64,000 nt of DNA, taken from Micromonospora sp. NBC_01796 (GTDB lineage: Bacteria; Actinomycetota; Actinomycetes; Mycobacteriales; Micromonosporaceae). Position 1 is the first letter of the stretch; the number at the start of each line of letters is the position of its first letter. The stretch covers positions 2,294,001-2,358,000 of the forward strand of contig NZ_CP109078.1 in the NCBI RefSeq assembly GCF_035917455.1, given 5' to 3'. Shown here in pieces: positions 7,855 through 16,751 of the stretch. A program made the translations under genes and the position numbers. The notes under the pieces were generated by a model. The model did no database searches and was not told the origin of the DNA. It saw only the letters and a program-made list of their open reading frames with translations.

Positions 7855-8961
7855 ATGTCCGACTTCAAGCCGGGGCTGGAAGGCGTGATCGCCTTCGAGA
7901 CCGAGATTGCCGAGCCCGACAAAGCGGGTGGCTCGCTGCGCTATCGAGGCGTTGACATCGAGGATCTGATCGGACAGGTCTCCTTCGGCAACGTGTGGGC
8001 GTTGCTGGTGGACGGCCGGTTCGGCCCCGGTCTGCCGCCGGCCGAGCCGTTCCCGGTGCCGGTGCACTCCGGCGACATCCGGGTGGACGTGCAGTCCGCG
8101 GTCGCGATGCTCGCCCCGTACTGGGGTCTCGACCAGCTCCTCGACATCAACGACGAGCAGGTACGCGAGGACCTCGCCCGGGTCTCCGTCACCGCCCTGT
8201 CCTTCGTCGCCCAGTCGGCCCGTGGCCTGGGCCTGCCGGCGGTGCCGCAGAAGGAGATCGACAAGGCCCAGACGATCGTCGAGCGGTTCATGAAGCGCTG
8301 GCGCGGCGAGCCGGACCCCCGGCACGTCAAGGCGGTCGACGCGTACTTCATCTCCGCCGCCGAGCACGGCCTGAACGCCTCCACCTTCACCGCCCGGATC
8401 GTCGCCTCCACCGGCGCCGACGCGGCGGCCTGCATCTCCTCCGGCATCGGGGCGCTCTCCGGCCCGCTGCACGGCGGTGCGCCGTCCCGGGTGCTGCACA
8501 TGATCGAGGCGGTGGAGCGCAGCGGCGACGCCGAGGGGTACGTCAAGGGCGTACTCGACCGGGGCGAGCGGCTGATGGGCTTCGGCCACCGGATCTACCG
8601 GGCCGAGGACCCGCGGGCGCGCGTGCTGCGACGTACCGCCAAGGAACTGGGCGCCCCCCGGTTCGAGATCGCCGAGGCGCTGGAGAAGGCCGCCCTCGCC
8701 GAGTTGCAGGCCCGCAAGCCGGACCGGGTGCTCGCCACCAACGTCGAGTTCTGGTCCGCGGTCGTGCTCGACTTCGCCGAGGTGCCGGCGCACATGTTCA
8801 CCTCGATGTTCACCTGCGCCCGGATGGGCGGGTGGAGCGCGCACATCCTGGAGCAGAAGAAGCTCGGCCGGCTGGTCCGCCCGGCCGCCCGGTACACCGG
8901 TCCGGGCACCCGCAAGCCGGCCGACGTCGAGGGCTGGGACGCGGTCGTCCACAACGTGTGA
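7855..8961 (+). CDS. citA: Citrate synthase 2 family protein
   Basis: Condenses oxaloacetate (or a related ketoacid) with acetyl-CoA. 368 residues; ATG 7855 is chosen over an upstream in-frame ATG because AGGAG lies 7 nt before it. Family motifs: LRYRGVDIEDL near the N-terminus, GALSGPLHGGAP (first catalytic His), MGFGHRIYR (second His). The third catalytic position, Asp in the usual NVDFYSG, is replaced by Glu in NVEFWSA. This looks like the actinomycete citrate synthase 2 subgroup rather than the main TCA enzyme, so 2-methylcitrate synthase or a secondary role is possible. A strong terminator follows. Confidence 0.88.
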   Translation: MSDFKPGLEGVIAFETEIAEPDKAGGSLRYRGVDIEDLIGQVSFGNVWALLVDGRFGPGLPPAEPFPVPVHSGDIRVDVQSAVAMLAPYWGLDQLLDINDEQVREDLARVSVTALSFVAQSARGLGLPAVPQKEIDKAQTIVERFMKRWRGEPDPRHVKAVDAYFISAAEHGLNASTFTARIVASTGADAAACISSGIGALSGPLHGGAPSRVLHMIEAVERSGDAEGYVKGVLDRGERLMGFGHRIYRAEDPRARVLRRTAKELGAPRFEIAEALEKAALAELQARKPDRVLATNVEFWSAVVLDFAEVPAHMFTSMFTCARMGGWSAHILEQKKLGRLVRPAARYTGPGTRKPADVEGWDAVVHNV

Positions 8962-8974
8962 TCCCGACCACGCT

Positions 8975-9008
8975 GGTGGCCCATCCGACTCCGGTCGGGT
9001 GGGCCACC
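8975..9008 (+). terminator. Hairpin terminator after citrate synthase
   Basis: 15-bp arms GGTGGCCCATCCGAC (8975-8989) and GTCGGGTGGGCCACC (8994-9008) with one G-U pair and a 4-nt loop, 13 nt after the stop. Strong intrinsic-type structure without a U tract. Confidence 0.75.
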
Positions 9009-9094
9009 GCCGTTTCCGCCCCACGGTTGTGGCGGACGACTCACCGGGGCGGTGGGACTGCACCGGGTCAGGGGCTCGGGTAGTGCGAGGATGA

Positions 9095-10345
<1,251 letters not shown>

Positions 10346-10391
10346 CACCCGCCGGACCCCCACCGACGGTTCCCGTGGTCCAACCCGGAGT

Positions 10392-10424
10392 GCCCGGACG
10401 CGTACCCTACGAACGCGTCCGGGC
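10392..10424 (+). terminator. Hairpin terminator after serC
   Basis: Perfect 12-bp arms GCCCGGACGCGT (10392-10403) and ACGCGTCCGGGC (10413-10424) around 9 nt, 47 nt after the stop. No T tract. Confidence 0.7.
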
Positions 10425-10612
10425 CACCCGGTCGGCCGGGCGGGTGTCGGATGCCCGGCTGCACGGGGTGTTCATTGATCATTCGTGCAGCTCACCCACG
10501 ACATGCGGGCGTGGCATCCCCCACGCGCGGGCGGACCGGCGTACCGTGTGGCGAGGACGCCCGGGTGGCTGGCTCGTGGCGTGGGCCGAGCAAGCGGGAC
10601 GGAGGCAACGCG

Positions 10613-11698
10613 ATGCGACCGGTACGCTTCGTCGCCCTCTCCGAGGACGGCCAGGCTTTGGTGCTCGCCGACGAGGTGGGCCGCCTGCTCGCGCTCCCCA
10701 TCGACGAGCGGGTTGCCACGGTTCTGCACGCCGAACCGGGTGGCACTCCCCTGACGGTGGTCTCCCCGGCACAGGACCCGGTGGCCTCACTGTCGCCACG
10801 GGACATCCAGGCCCGGATTCGCGCCGGCGAGTCCGCCGAGGACGTCGCCCGGATCGCCGGGGTCCCGGTCGACCGGGTGCTGCGTTACGCCGGCCCGGTC
10901 CTGCAGGAGCGGGCGATGGTGGCCCAGCACGCGCGGCGTACCCGGCTGAAGAACTCGGAGAAGAGCGTTCCGCTCGCCGAGGTGGTCGACGGCCGGTTGG
11001 CCCAGCACAGCATCGACACCGAGAAGATCTCCTGGGACGCGTACCGGCGCGACGACGGCACCTGGCGGATCATCGCGAGCTGGCCGTCCGGCAAGGCCAC
11101 CGCGCAGGCCGTCTGGGACCTCGACAAGACCCGGCAGATGGTGTCCCCGCACGACGACATGGCGCAGTACCTGTGCGCCGAGCGGCCGACGCCGATCCTC
11201 GGCCAGGAGCCGTCGCCGGAGCGGGGCGGACACGGGCTGCCCGGCCCGACGCGGGTCGAGCCGACCCGTGGTGGGCACGGTCTGCCGGCCGCCACCGGCG
11301 ACCAGCACGCCCCCCGCCCGACCCGGGACCCGATCCGGGCCGGCCGGGACGCGCTGCTCGCCTCGCTCGACCGTCCACTCGGGTCAAGTGCCGGTCGCGG
11401 GCTCGAGCCGGTCTCCCCCGCCGCCCACACCAACTACGAGGCGCCCCGGCCACGGCCGGTCGCCGGTGGTGCCGCGGCACTGCTCGGCGGGGGCCAGGGT
11501 TCGGCCTTCGACGACGACGCGGACCTGCCCAAGGAGGTCCCCGCGGTACCGTCGCTGGCGGTGCTCCGGCCCCGTCGGACCACCGCACCGGCGGCCACGA
11601 ACGAGACCACCGACCAGTCCGGCAAGCCCCGCAAGCGGCTCCCGAGCTGGGACGACGTCCTGTTCGGCAGCGGTCCCGCACAACGCGAAACCTCCTGA
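10613..11698 (+). CDS. sepH: Septation protein SepH
   Basis: Actinobacterial cell-division factor that binds FtsZ and stimulates protofilament assembly. 361 residues from ATG 10613, with GGAGG 7 nt upstream. The N-terminal DUF3071 domain (about 1-165, starting MRPVRFVALSEDGQALVL) contains a helix-turn-helix-like segment (about 60-105: PRDIQARIRAGESAEDVARI). The C-terminal half is a long disordered linker rich in Pro, Gly and Arg ending in a conserved basic/aromatic tail (KRLPSWDDVLFG). Apparently monocistronic. The match to Streptomyces SepH is strong at both ends. Confidence 0.92.
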   Translation: MRPVRFVALSEDGQALVLADEVGRLLALPIDERVATVLHAEPGGTPLTVVSPAQDPVASLSPRDIQARIRAGESAEDVARIAGVPVDRVLRYAGPVLQERAMVAQHARRTRLKNSEKSVPLAEVVDGRLAQHSIDTEKISWDAYRRDDGTWRIIASWPSGKATAQAVWDLDKTRQMVSPHDDMAQYLCAERPTPILGQEPSPERGGHGLPGPTRVEPTRGGHGLPAATGDQHAPRPTRDPIRAGRDALLASLDRPLGSSAGRGLEPVSPAAHTNYEAPRPRPVAGGAAALLGGGQGSAFDDDADLPKEVPAVPSLAVLRPRRTTAPAATNETTDQSGKPRKRLPSWDDVLFGSGPAQRETS

Positions 11699-11766
11699 CG
11701 GCACTCCCCGCCGCGCGCCGATCTTCTTGATCGACATCTACCGTTGGCGCGTGGCAGGGTAGGGAG

Positions 11767-12753
11767 ATGGAATACACGACACTCGGCCGTACCGGCCTGT
11801 CCGTGAGCCGCCTCTGCCTGGGCACGATGAACTTCGGGCCACAAACCAGCGAACCCGACAGCTTCGAGATCATGGATCGGGCGCTGGAGCACGGCATCAA
11901 CTTCTTCGACACCGCGAACGTCTACGGTCAGCGGCTCGGCGAGGGCTGGACCGAGCAGATCATCGGTCGCTGGCTGGCCCAGGGTGACGGCCGACGGGAC
12001 AAGATCGTGCTGGCCACCAAGGTCTACGGCCGGATGGGTGACTGGCCCAACGAGCGCGGGCTCTCCGCCCGGCACATCATCCGCTCCTGCGAGGAGTCGC
12101 TGCGCCGGCTCCAGACCGACTGGATCGACCTGCTCCAGATGCACCACGTGGACCGGACCACCCCGTGGGAGGAGATCTGGCAGGCGATGGAGACGCTGGT
12201 CGCCCAGGGCAAGGTCCAGTACGTCGGCTCCTCGAACTTCGCCGGGTGGCACCTGGCCGCCGCCCAGGAATCGGCCACCCGGCGGCACTTCCTCGGGCTG
12301 GTCTCCGAGCAGAGCATCTACAACCTGTTCACCCGGGCGGTCGAACTCGAGGTCATCCCCGCGGCCCAGCACTACGGCATCGGGATCATCCCCTGGTCGC
12401 CGTTGCAGGGCGGGCTGCTCAGCGGGGCGATCCGCAAGCTGGCCGAGGGTGGGGCCGAGCGGTCCAGGGCCGAGCGGGTCACCGAGGTCCTGGCCCAGCA
12501 CCGTACGACCATCGAGGCGTACGAGAAGCTCTGCGCGGACCTGGGCAGCGACCCGGCCGACGTCGCGCTCGGCTGGCTGCTCTCCCGTCCCGGGGTGACC
12601 TCGCCGATCATCGGCCCGCGTACCGTGCAGCAGCTCGACGCGAGCCTCGGTGCGCTGGAGGTCGACCTCTCCGAGGAGACCCTGGCCCGGCTGGACGAGC
12701 TGTTCCCGCCGGTCGGCAAGGGTGGCGCCGGCCCGGAGGCCTGGGCCTGGTAA
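11767..12753 (+). CDS. Aldo/keto reductase
   Basis: 328-residue NADPH-dependent oxidoreductase of the AKR (beta/alpha)8 fold. The catalytic tetrad is visible as FFDTANVYG (Asp, Tyr), VLATKVYG (Lys) and LLQMHHVD (His). The C-terminal GVTSPIIGPRTVQQL gives the NADP-binding loop. It resembles the YajO/general-stress AKR group acting on aldehydes and ketones; the physiological substrate is unknown. Stands alone; a short hairpin at 12767-12791 separates it from the convergent thpR. Confidence 0.9.
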   Translation: MEYTTLGRTGLSVSRLCLGTMNFGPQTSEPDSFEIMDRALEHGINFFDTANVYGQRLGEGWTEQIIGRWLAQGDGRRDKIVLATKVYGRMGDWPNERGLSARHIIRSCEESLRRLQTDWIDLLQMHHVDRTTPWEEIWQAMETLVAQGKVQYVGSSNFAGWHLAAAQESATRRHFLGLVSEQSIYNLFTRAVELEVIPAAQHYGIGIIPWSPLQGGLLSGAIRKLAEGGAERSRAERVTEVLAQHRTTIEAYEKLCADLGSDPADVALGWLLSRPGVTSPIIGPRTVQQLDASLGALEVDLSEETLARLDELFPPVGKGGAGPEAWAW

Positions 12754-12766
12754 CGACGCCCACGGT

Positions 12767-12791
12767 GGCCTGGCCCTACAGCGACCAGGCC
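12767..12791. terminator. Small bidirectional hairpin between convergent AKR and thpR
   Basis: Arms GGCCTGG (12767-12773) and CCAGGCC (12785-12791), 11-nt loop, 14 nt after the aldo/keto reductase stop. It overlaps the last codons of thpR, so it can serve only the plus-strand gene well. Confidence 0.4.
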
Positions 12792-13378
12792 GCCAGGCGT
12801 TCGTAGACCGGCCGGGGGCCGGGGTGGCTGCGTACCAGCACCATCTCGGTCACCGGCCAGGTCGGGCCGAGGTAGCCGTCCAGCACCGCCCGGTCCGCCT
12901 CGACGGCCTCCGGGGAGACCCGCCTTCCCGGCCGGGCCAGGGTGAGGTGCGGGACGTACGGCCGGGGGTCGGACGGCAGCCCGATGGTGGCGAGTTCCCG
13001 TCGGGTGGCCAGGCTCACCGCGTGCAGGGCGTCGACGTCTCCGCGCACCCCCACCCAGAGCACGGTGTCCGGCGCCACCCCGAACAGACCGCCCCCGCCC
13101 AGCGACAACCGGGGTACGCCGACGATCTCCACCGAGCCGTCGGTGCCGAGTGGAGGCCGCCAGGTCCGGGCCGCCCGGTCCAGCGCCGACCGCACCTCGG
13201 ATAGCCGGGTGTCGGCCACCTCGCCGATGAAGACCACGGTCAGGTGCAGTTTGTCCGGCGGAGTCAGCCGTACGTCGACACCGGACGCGTGTGCCGTACC
13301 GACCCGCAGCCGGGCCAGTTCCCCGGTCAGGTCGGCCAGCGCCTCCGGCGACGGGTAGATCGCTACGAACAGGCGCAC
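12776..13378 (-). CDS. thpR: RNA 2',3'-cyclic phosphodiesterase (2H family)
   Basis: 2H phosphoesterase that opens 2',3'-cyclic phosphates on RNA ends. 200 residues from GTG 13376-13378, matching family length. The two catalytic HxTx motifs are HLTV at about residue 45 and HLTL at about residue 144; the start motif RLFVAIYPSPE is typical (LFVAI/LxxP). The gene overlaps the plus-strand terminator region downstream. A small membrane-protein gene lies 28 nt upstream on the same strand. Confidence 0.9.
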   Translation of the reverse strand: MRLFVAIYPSPEALADLTGELARLRVGTAHASGVDVRLTPPDKLHLTVVFIGEVADTRLSEVRSALDRAARTWRPPLGTDGSVEIVGVPRLSLGGGGLFGVAPDTVLWVGVRGDVDALHAVSLATRRELATIGLPSDPRPYVPHLTLARPGRRVSPEAVEADRAVLDGYLGPTWPVTEMVLVRSHPGPRPVYERLAAWSL

Positions 13379-13406
13379 CGGCGCACCCCGCTCGGTGCCG
13401 GCGCGC

Positions 13407-13898
13407 TCATGGCCGGGAGGGTCGGTCGGCGGTGGACAGGACCAGGCCGGCGGCCTGCAACTCGCCCTCGACCCGTACCCGTTCGATCTCCCGGTCCAGC
13501 CCGTCGAGGTCGGCCAGGTGCTCGGCCACCCCCAGGTAGCGGCTGGCCACCCGCAACTGCTCGTCGTACGCCCGCAGCAGCTCGCCGTGCGCCGACCGGG
13601 ACCGGGGCGGCCGTCCCAGCCGCTCACCGCCGAGCCGGCGCAGGTCGGCGGCGACCTGCTCGATCGCGGGCCCGCCCGGCCGGTCCAACTCGGACGGATC
13701 GAGGTGATTCGGCCCCGCCCCGGCCCGGAACGTACGGTCGAGGCGGTCGAGTTCGCGCCGCTGCCGCCGCCCGGTACGCCGGTTGACCGCCTCAGCCGCC
13801 AGCCAGGTGACCAGTTCGTCGGCGAAGAGGACCCCGGCGACGAGCGCCGGAAGGCAGACCAGTGACAGGAGTGCCAGGGCCAGCACGAAAACCTGCAC
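13407..13898 (-). CDS. Small membrane-anchored protein of unknown function
   Basis: 163 residues. One N-terminal membrane helix (VFVLALALLSLVCLPALVAG) is followed by a strongly charged, Arg/Glu/Leu-rich cytoplasmic region that looks helical, possibly coiled coil (LDRLDRTFRAG; DLDGLDREIERVRVEGEL). The in-frame ATG at 13905-13907 directly abuts GGAGG, which is too close; the GTG at 13896-13898 is 9 nt from it and is therefore preferred. Probably co-transcribed with thpR, 28 nt downstream. No family recognised. Confidence 0.7.
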   Translation of the reverse strand: MQVFVLALALLSLVCLPALVAGVLFADELVTWLAAEAVNRRTGRRQRRELDRLDRTFRAGAGPNHLDPSELDRPGGPAIEQVAADLRRLGGERLGRPPRSRSAHGELLRAYDEQLRVASRYLGVAEHLADLDGLDREIERVRVEGELQAAGLVLSTADRPSRP

Positions 13899-13967
13899 GA
13901 CGGCCATCCTCCGACGCTAGGCCCCACGATCGGGGCACGCCACCGATTTGCAAAGTGAGCCGGGTCG

Positions 13968-14717
13968 CTACTGGGTTGCCGCGCCCAGGACGGCGCGGAA
14001 AGTGTCTGCCGCGTGGCGGTCACCGGTGCGGCGTACGGCGTGGTCGGGGGTGCGGCGCCAGAGCCAGAGCAGCAGCTCCTGCGGAGCGCCGCTGATCGTG
14101 GTGTGCACCGGTTGGTCCGCCGAACCCGGCTCGACCGTCGCACCGGTGGCGTCGAGACCAAGCAGCCAGCTCTGCTCGCCGGTGGTCACCAGCACCCGCA
14201 GCGCCGAGTCGGGCAGCACCTCGGCGAAGCCCTCCGGCCAGCGCCGGATGCCGTAGGCCAGCATCACCCGGAGCATCTCGTCGATCCCGTCGTGGGCGAG
14301 GTCGTCGGGGATGTCGGCGATGGAGGTCCCGGCGGCAAGCTCCGCGTCGACGCGGTGCACCACGGTCTCCTGCGCCATCCGGCGGATCCAGAACGCCACC
14401 GTCTGGTCCGGTTCGTACCAGGTGTACGCGGGCGAGCCGGGGCTGCGGGTGGCGAACTCGCCGCGCAGTTCCGCGTACGCCCGGTCGAGAAGGTCCAGTG
14501 GCGACTCGCCGGACAGGTCCGGCGGCCAGGCCTGCGGCGCGGACCCGGTCCGCATGCAGGCGACCTTGTGCAGGTAGACCTGGGCCACGTGGCGGGTCAG
14601 GTCCTCGACGCTCCAGTCCGGGCAGGTCGGCACCTTCTCGGCCAACCCGCTCGCCGCGACCTCGGCCAACCGCGCATGGTCGATCGCGAGACGCTCCAGA
14701 TAGCGCGACGTTTCCAT
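13968..14717 (-). CDS. Maleylpyruvate isomerase family mycothiol-dependent enzyme (DinB-like)
   Basis: 249 residues from ATG 14715-14717. The N-terminal DinB-like helical bundle (about 1-150) carries the family pattern VPTCPDWSVEDLTRHVAQVY and, later, RRMAQETVVHRVDAE, whose histidines bind the metal. The C-terminal MDMPI domain (about 160-245) contains GAPQELLLWLWRR. Members use mycothiol, as in maleylpyruvate isomerase, but most including this one have no known substrate. The preceding MFS gene is insulated by a strong hairpin. Confidence 0.82.
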   Translation of the reverse strand: METSRYLERLAIDHARLAEVAASGLAEKVPTCPDWSVEDLTRHVAQVYLHKVACMRTGSAPQAWPPDLSGESPLDLLDRAYAELRGEFATRSPGSPAYTWYEPDQTVAFWIRRMAQETVVHRVDAELAAGTSIADIPDDLAHDGIDEMLRVMLAYGIRRWPEGFAEVLPDSALRVLVTTGEQSWLLGLDATGATVEPGSADQPVHTTISGAPQELLLWLWRRTPDHAVRRTGDRHAADTFRAVLGAATQ

Positions 14718-14766
14718 CACACCAACCAATCAGACACCTACGACAGTTCCCACCACCATGACGGTC

Positions 14767-14814
14767 GGGAAGGGCCCCTTCCGGTCCGGAATTCGGGAAC
14801 CAGGGGCCCTTCCC
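14767..14814 (-). terminator. Hairpin terminator after MFS gene, GGGCCC-type repeat
   Basis: Perfect 13-bp arms GGGAAGGGCCCCT (14767-14779) and AGGGGCCCTTCCC (14802-14814), 22-nt loop, 3 nt after the MFS stop on the minus strand. From memory, GGAAGGGGCCCTTCC-type hairpins recur in Micromonosporaceae genomes. Confidence 0.8.
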
Positions 14815-14817
14815 CGA

Positions 14818-16137
14818 TCAGTTGGCGTCGGCGGGTACGACGTAGAAACGGGGCAGCGGGGCGATCCGCAGCCGGAGCCGGGAACCGTCGTGACGCAACT
14901 GCCAGAGCACCGCCAGCAGGGCGGCGGCCAGCGAGATGAGCCCGCCGATCCAGATCGCGGCGTTGGCACCGGCGTGCTCGGCGACCCACCCGATCACCGG
15001 TGCGCCGACCGGGTTGGTGCCGAGGAAGACCAGCACCCACAGGGCCATCACCCGGCCCCGGAACGCGGCGTCGACACCGAGCTGGACCCGCTGGTTGGAC
15101 GCCTGGGCGAAGTAGACCATCAGGAAGCCGGCCGGCACCAGCAGCACCAGGACCAGCCAGTACGTGGTCGCCACCCCGACCAGGGTGCCGGCGATGGCGC
15201 AGGCCACGGCGGCACCGAGGACCACCCAGACCGACGGGCGGCTACGCCGGCCGCTCCCGGCCAGGGCGCCGCCGAGCGCGCCGACGGCCAGTGCCGTGGT
15301 GAACAGCCCGAACGAGGCCGCCCCGGTGTTGAAGACGGTCTTGGCGAGCGCGGCCAGGGTGATCTGGAAGTTGAACAGGGTCATCCCCATCACCGACATC
15401 AGCACCATCGGGAGCACCAGGTCGGGCCGGACCCGGACGTACCGGAGGCCGTCGATGACCTTGGCGGGGGCGCGTTCGTCCATCGGCGGCAGGGCTTCGC
15501 GGTGCAGTTCCTCGCCGCGCATCCGGACCAGGCCGATCAGCGGGGCGAGCGCGCCGAAGACGCTGATCAGGAAGACCAGTCCGACGTCGAAGAGGGCGAT
15601 CGCCACACCGGCGACGGCCGGGCCGATGATCCGGGCGGAGTTGAAGGTCGCGGCGGAGAGGGAGAGCGCGTTCGGCAGCAGCGGGGTGCCGACGAGTTCG
15701 GAGACGAAGGACTGGCGTACCGGCGTCTCGACCGCGTTCGCCGTACCGAGCAGGGCGGCGAAGACGAAGACGTGCCAGAGCTCGATCACTCCGGTGACCA
15801 CCAGCAGGCTCATGCCCAGCGCCAGCACGCACCAGGCGGCGTTGGCGATGAAGAGCAGCAGGCGCTTGTCGTACCGGTCGGCCAGGCGGCCGGAGAAGAG
15901 CGTGAGCAGCAGTACGGGGGTGAACTGCAGCGCGGTGACCCAGCCGAGCGCGGTCGCCGAGTTGTCGGAGAGATCGAGTACGAGCCAGTCCTGCGCGGTG
16001 AACATCATCCACACGCCGATCAGCTTGGTGAGCTGACCGATCGCGAACAGCCGGTAGTTTCGAACCTGCAGGGACTGGAAGGTGGTACCTAGTTTTGCCC
16101 GCACTCGGGGTGCGCCTCCTCGGGTCGTACGCGTCAT
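14818..16137 (-). CDS. MFS transporter (MFS_3 group) in a marR operon
   Basis: 439-residue major facilitator with about 12 membrane helices. Motif-A-like GRLADRYDKRLLL follows helix 2; the N-terminus starts with a short basic tail. MarR-controlled, drug-exporter-type MFS pumps have this arrangement: marR lies 37 nt upstream on the same strand and a palindromic operator precedes marR. It probably exports a toxic aromatic or antibiotic that is also the MarR ligand; the compound is unknown. The ATG is at 16135-16137. A strong hairpin terminator follows the stop. Confidence 0.87.
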   Translation of the reverse strand: MTRTTRGGAPRVRAKLGTTFQSLQVRNYRLFAIGQLTKLIGVWMMFTAQDWLVLDLSDNSATALGWVTALQFTPVLLLTLFSGRLADRYDKRLLLFIANAAWCVLALGMSLLVVTGVIELWHVFVFAALLGTANAVETPVRQSFVSELVGTPLLPNALSLSAATFNSARIIGPAVAGVAIALFDVGLVFLISVFGALAPLIGLVRMRGEELHREALPPMDERAPAKVIDGLRYVRVRPDLVLPMVLMSVMGMTLFNFQITLAALAKTVFNTGAASFGLFTTALAVGALGGALAGSGRRSRPSVWVVLGAAVACAIAGTLVGVATTYWLVLVLLVPAGFLMVYFAQASNQRVQLGVDAAFRGRVMALWVLVFLGTNPVGAPVIGWVAEHAGANAAIWIGGLISLAAALLAVLWQLRHDGSRLRLRIAPLPRFYVVPADAN

Positions 16138-16174
16138 CCACAGCGGACGAAGCGGACCCGGTGAGCGGCGCCGA

Positions 16175-16606
16175 TCAGGCGCGAGCCACCTTCTGCAGGA
16201 TCGCCGCGGCCAGCCGCAGCGTTTCCCGTTCCTCCGGGGTCAGCTCGGCGAGCCGGTGGCCCAGCCACTCGTTGCGGGCCCGCTCGAAATCGGCGAACAC
16301 CGCGCGGCCGGACTCGGTCGTCGAGAGAATGACCTGTCGTCCGTCGGTCGGATGGGGAGTGCGGCGTACCAGGCCACGCTCCTCCAGCTTCGCGACGATC
16401 TTGGTCATCGTCGGTGGCTGCACCCGTTCGGTGTCGGCCAACTCACGCGGACTCAGCGCACCCGCCAGCTCGAGGCTGGTCAGGGCGGACAACTGGGTCA
16501 GCGTCAGTTCACCGACCGGCCGGGACTGCCGGACCCGTCGATTGAGCCGGGTGATCGCATCGCGCAGCAAACTTGCCAGCTGCGCAGGTGGCACACGTTG
16601 CGCCAT
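16175..16606 (-). CDS. MarR family transcriptional regulator
   Basis: 143 residues from ATG 16604-16606 (GGAG 9 nt upstream); an in-frame GTG 18 nt earlier is the alternative. Winged helix-turn-helix: LTLTQLSALTSLELAG, the recognition helix RVQPPTMTKIVAKLEERGLVRR, and the wing PTDGRQVILSTTESGR, followed by dimerisation helices. Dimeric repressor released by small ligands. First gene of a two-gene operon with the MFS pump; the 15-nt palindrome immediately upstream is the likely auto-operator. Confidence 0.92.
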   Translation of the reverse strand: MAQRVPPAQLASLLRDAITRLNRRVRQSRPVGELTLTQLSALTSLELAGALSPRELADTERVQPPTMTKIVAKLEERGLVRRTPHPTDGRQVILSTTESGRAVFADFERARNEWLGHRLAELTPEERETLRLAAAILQKVARA

Positions 16607-16626
16607 CACCGTCCGCTCCGTCACGA

Positions 16627-16641
16627 TAGTTAGCCTAACTA
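16627..16641. promoter_or_regulatory. Candidate MarR operator
   Basis: Perfect palindrome TAGTTAG-C-CTAACTA, AT-rich in GC-rich surroundings, 20 nt upstream of the marR ATG. MarR proteins bind palindromes of this size near their own promoter; binding here is inferred from position. Confidence 0.65.
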
Positions 16642-16751
16642 ATAAGCCTTGCTAACGACCACTGTTATGACCACGGTCACCGAACCCGCGAACGGGCGGG
16701 GGACCCGGTGACCACCAGTTTCCCCCGCCCGTGCCAGGTACCCGCAACCGG

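Noticed and set aside
14758-16092. 444-codon open frame antisense to the MFS gene
   Set aside because: Low-complexity His/Gln/Asp/Arg composition typical of antisense reading of GC-rich membrane-protein genes.
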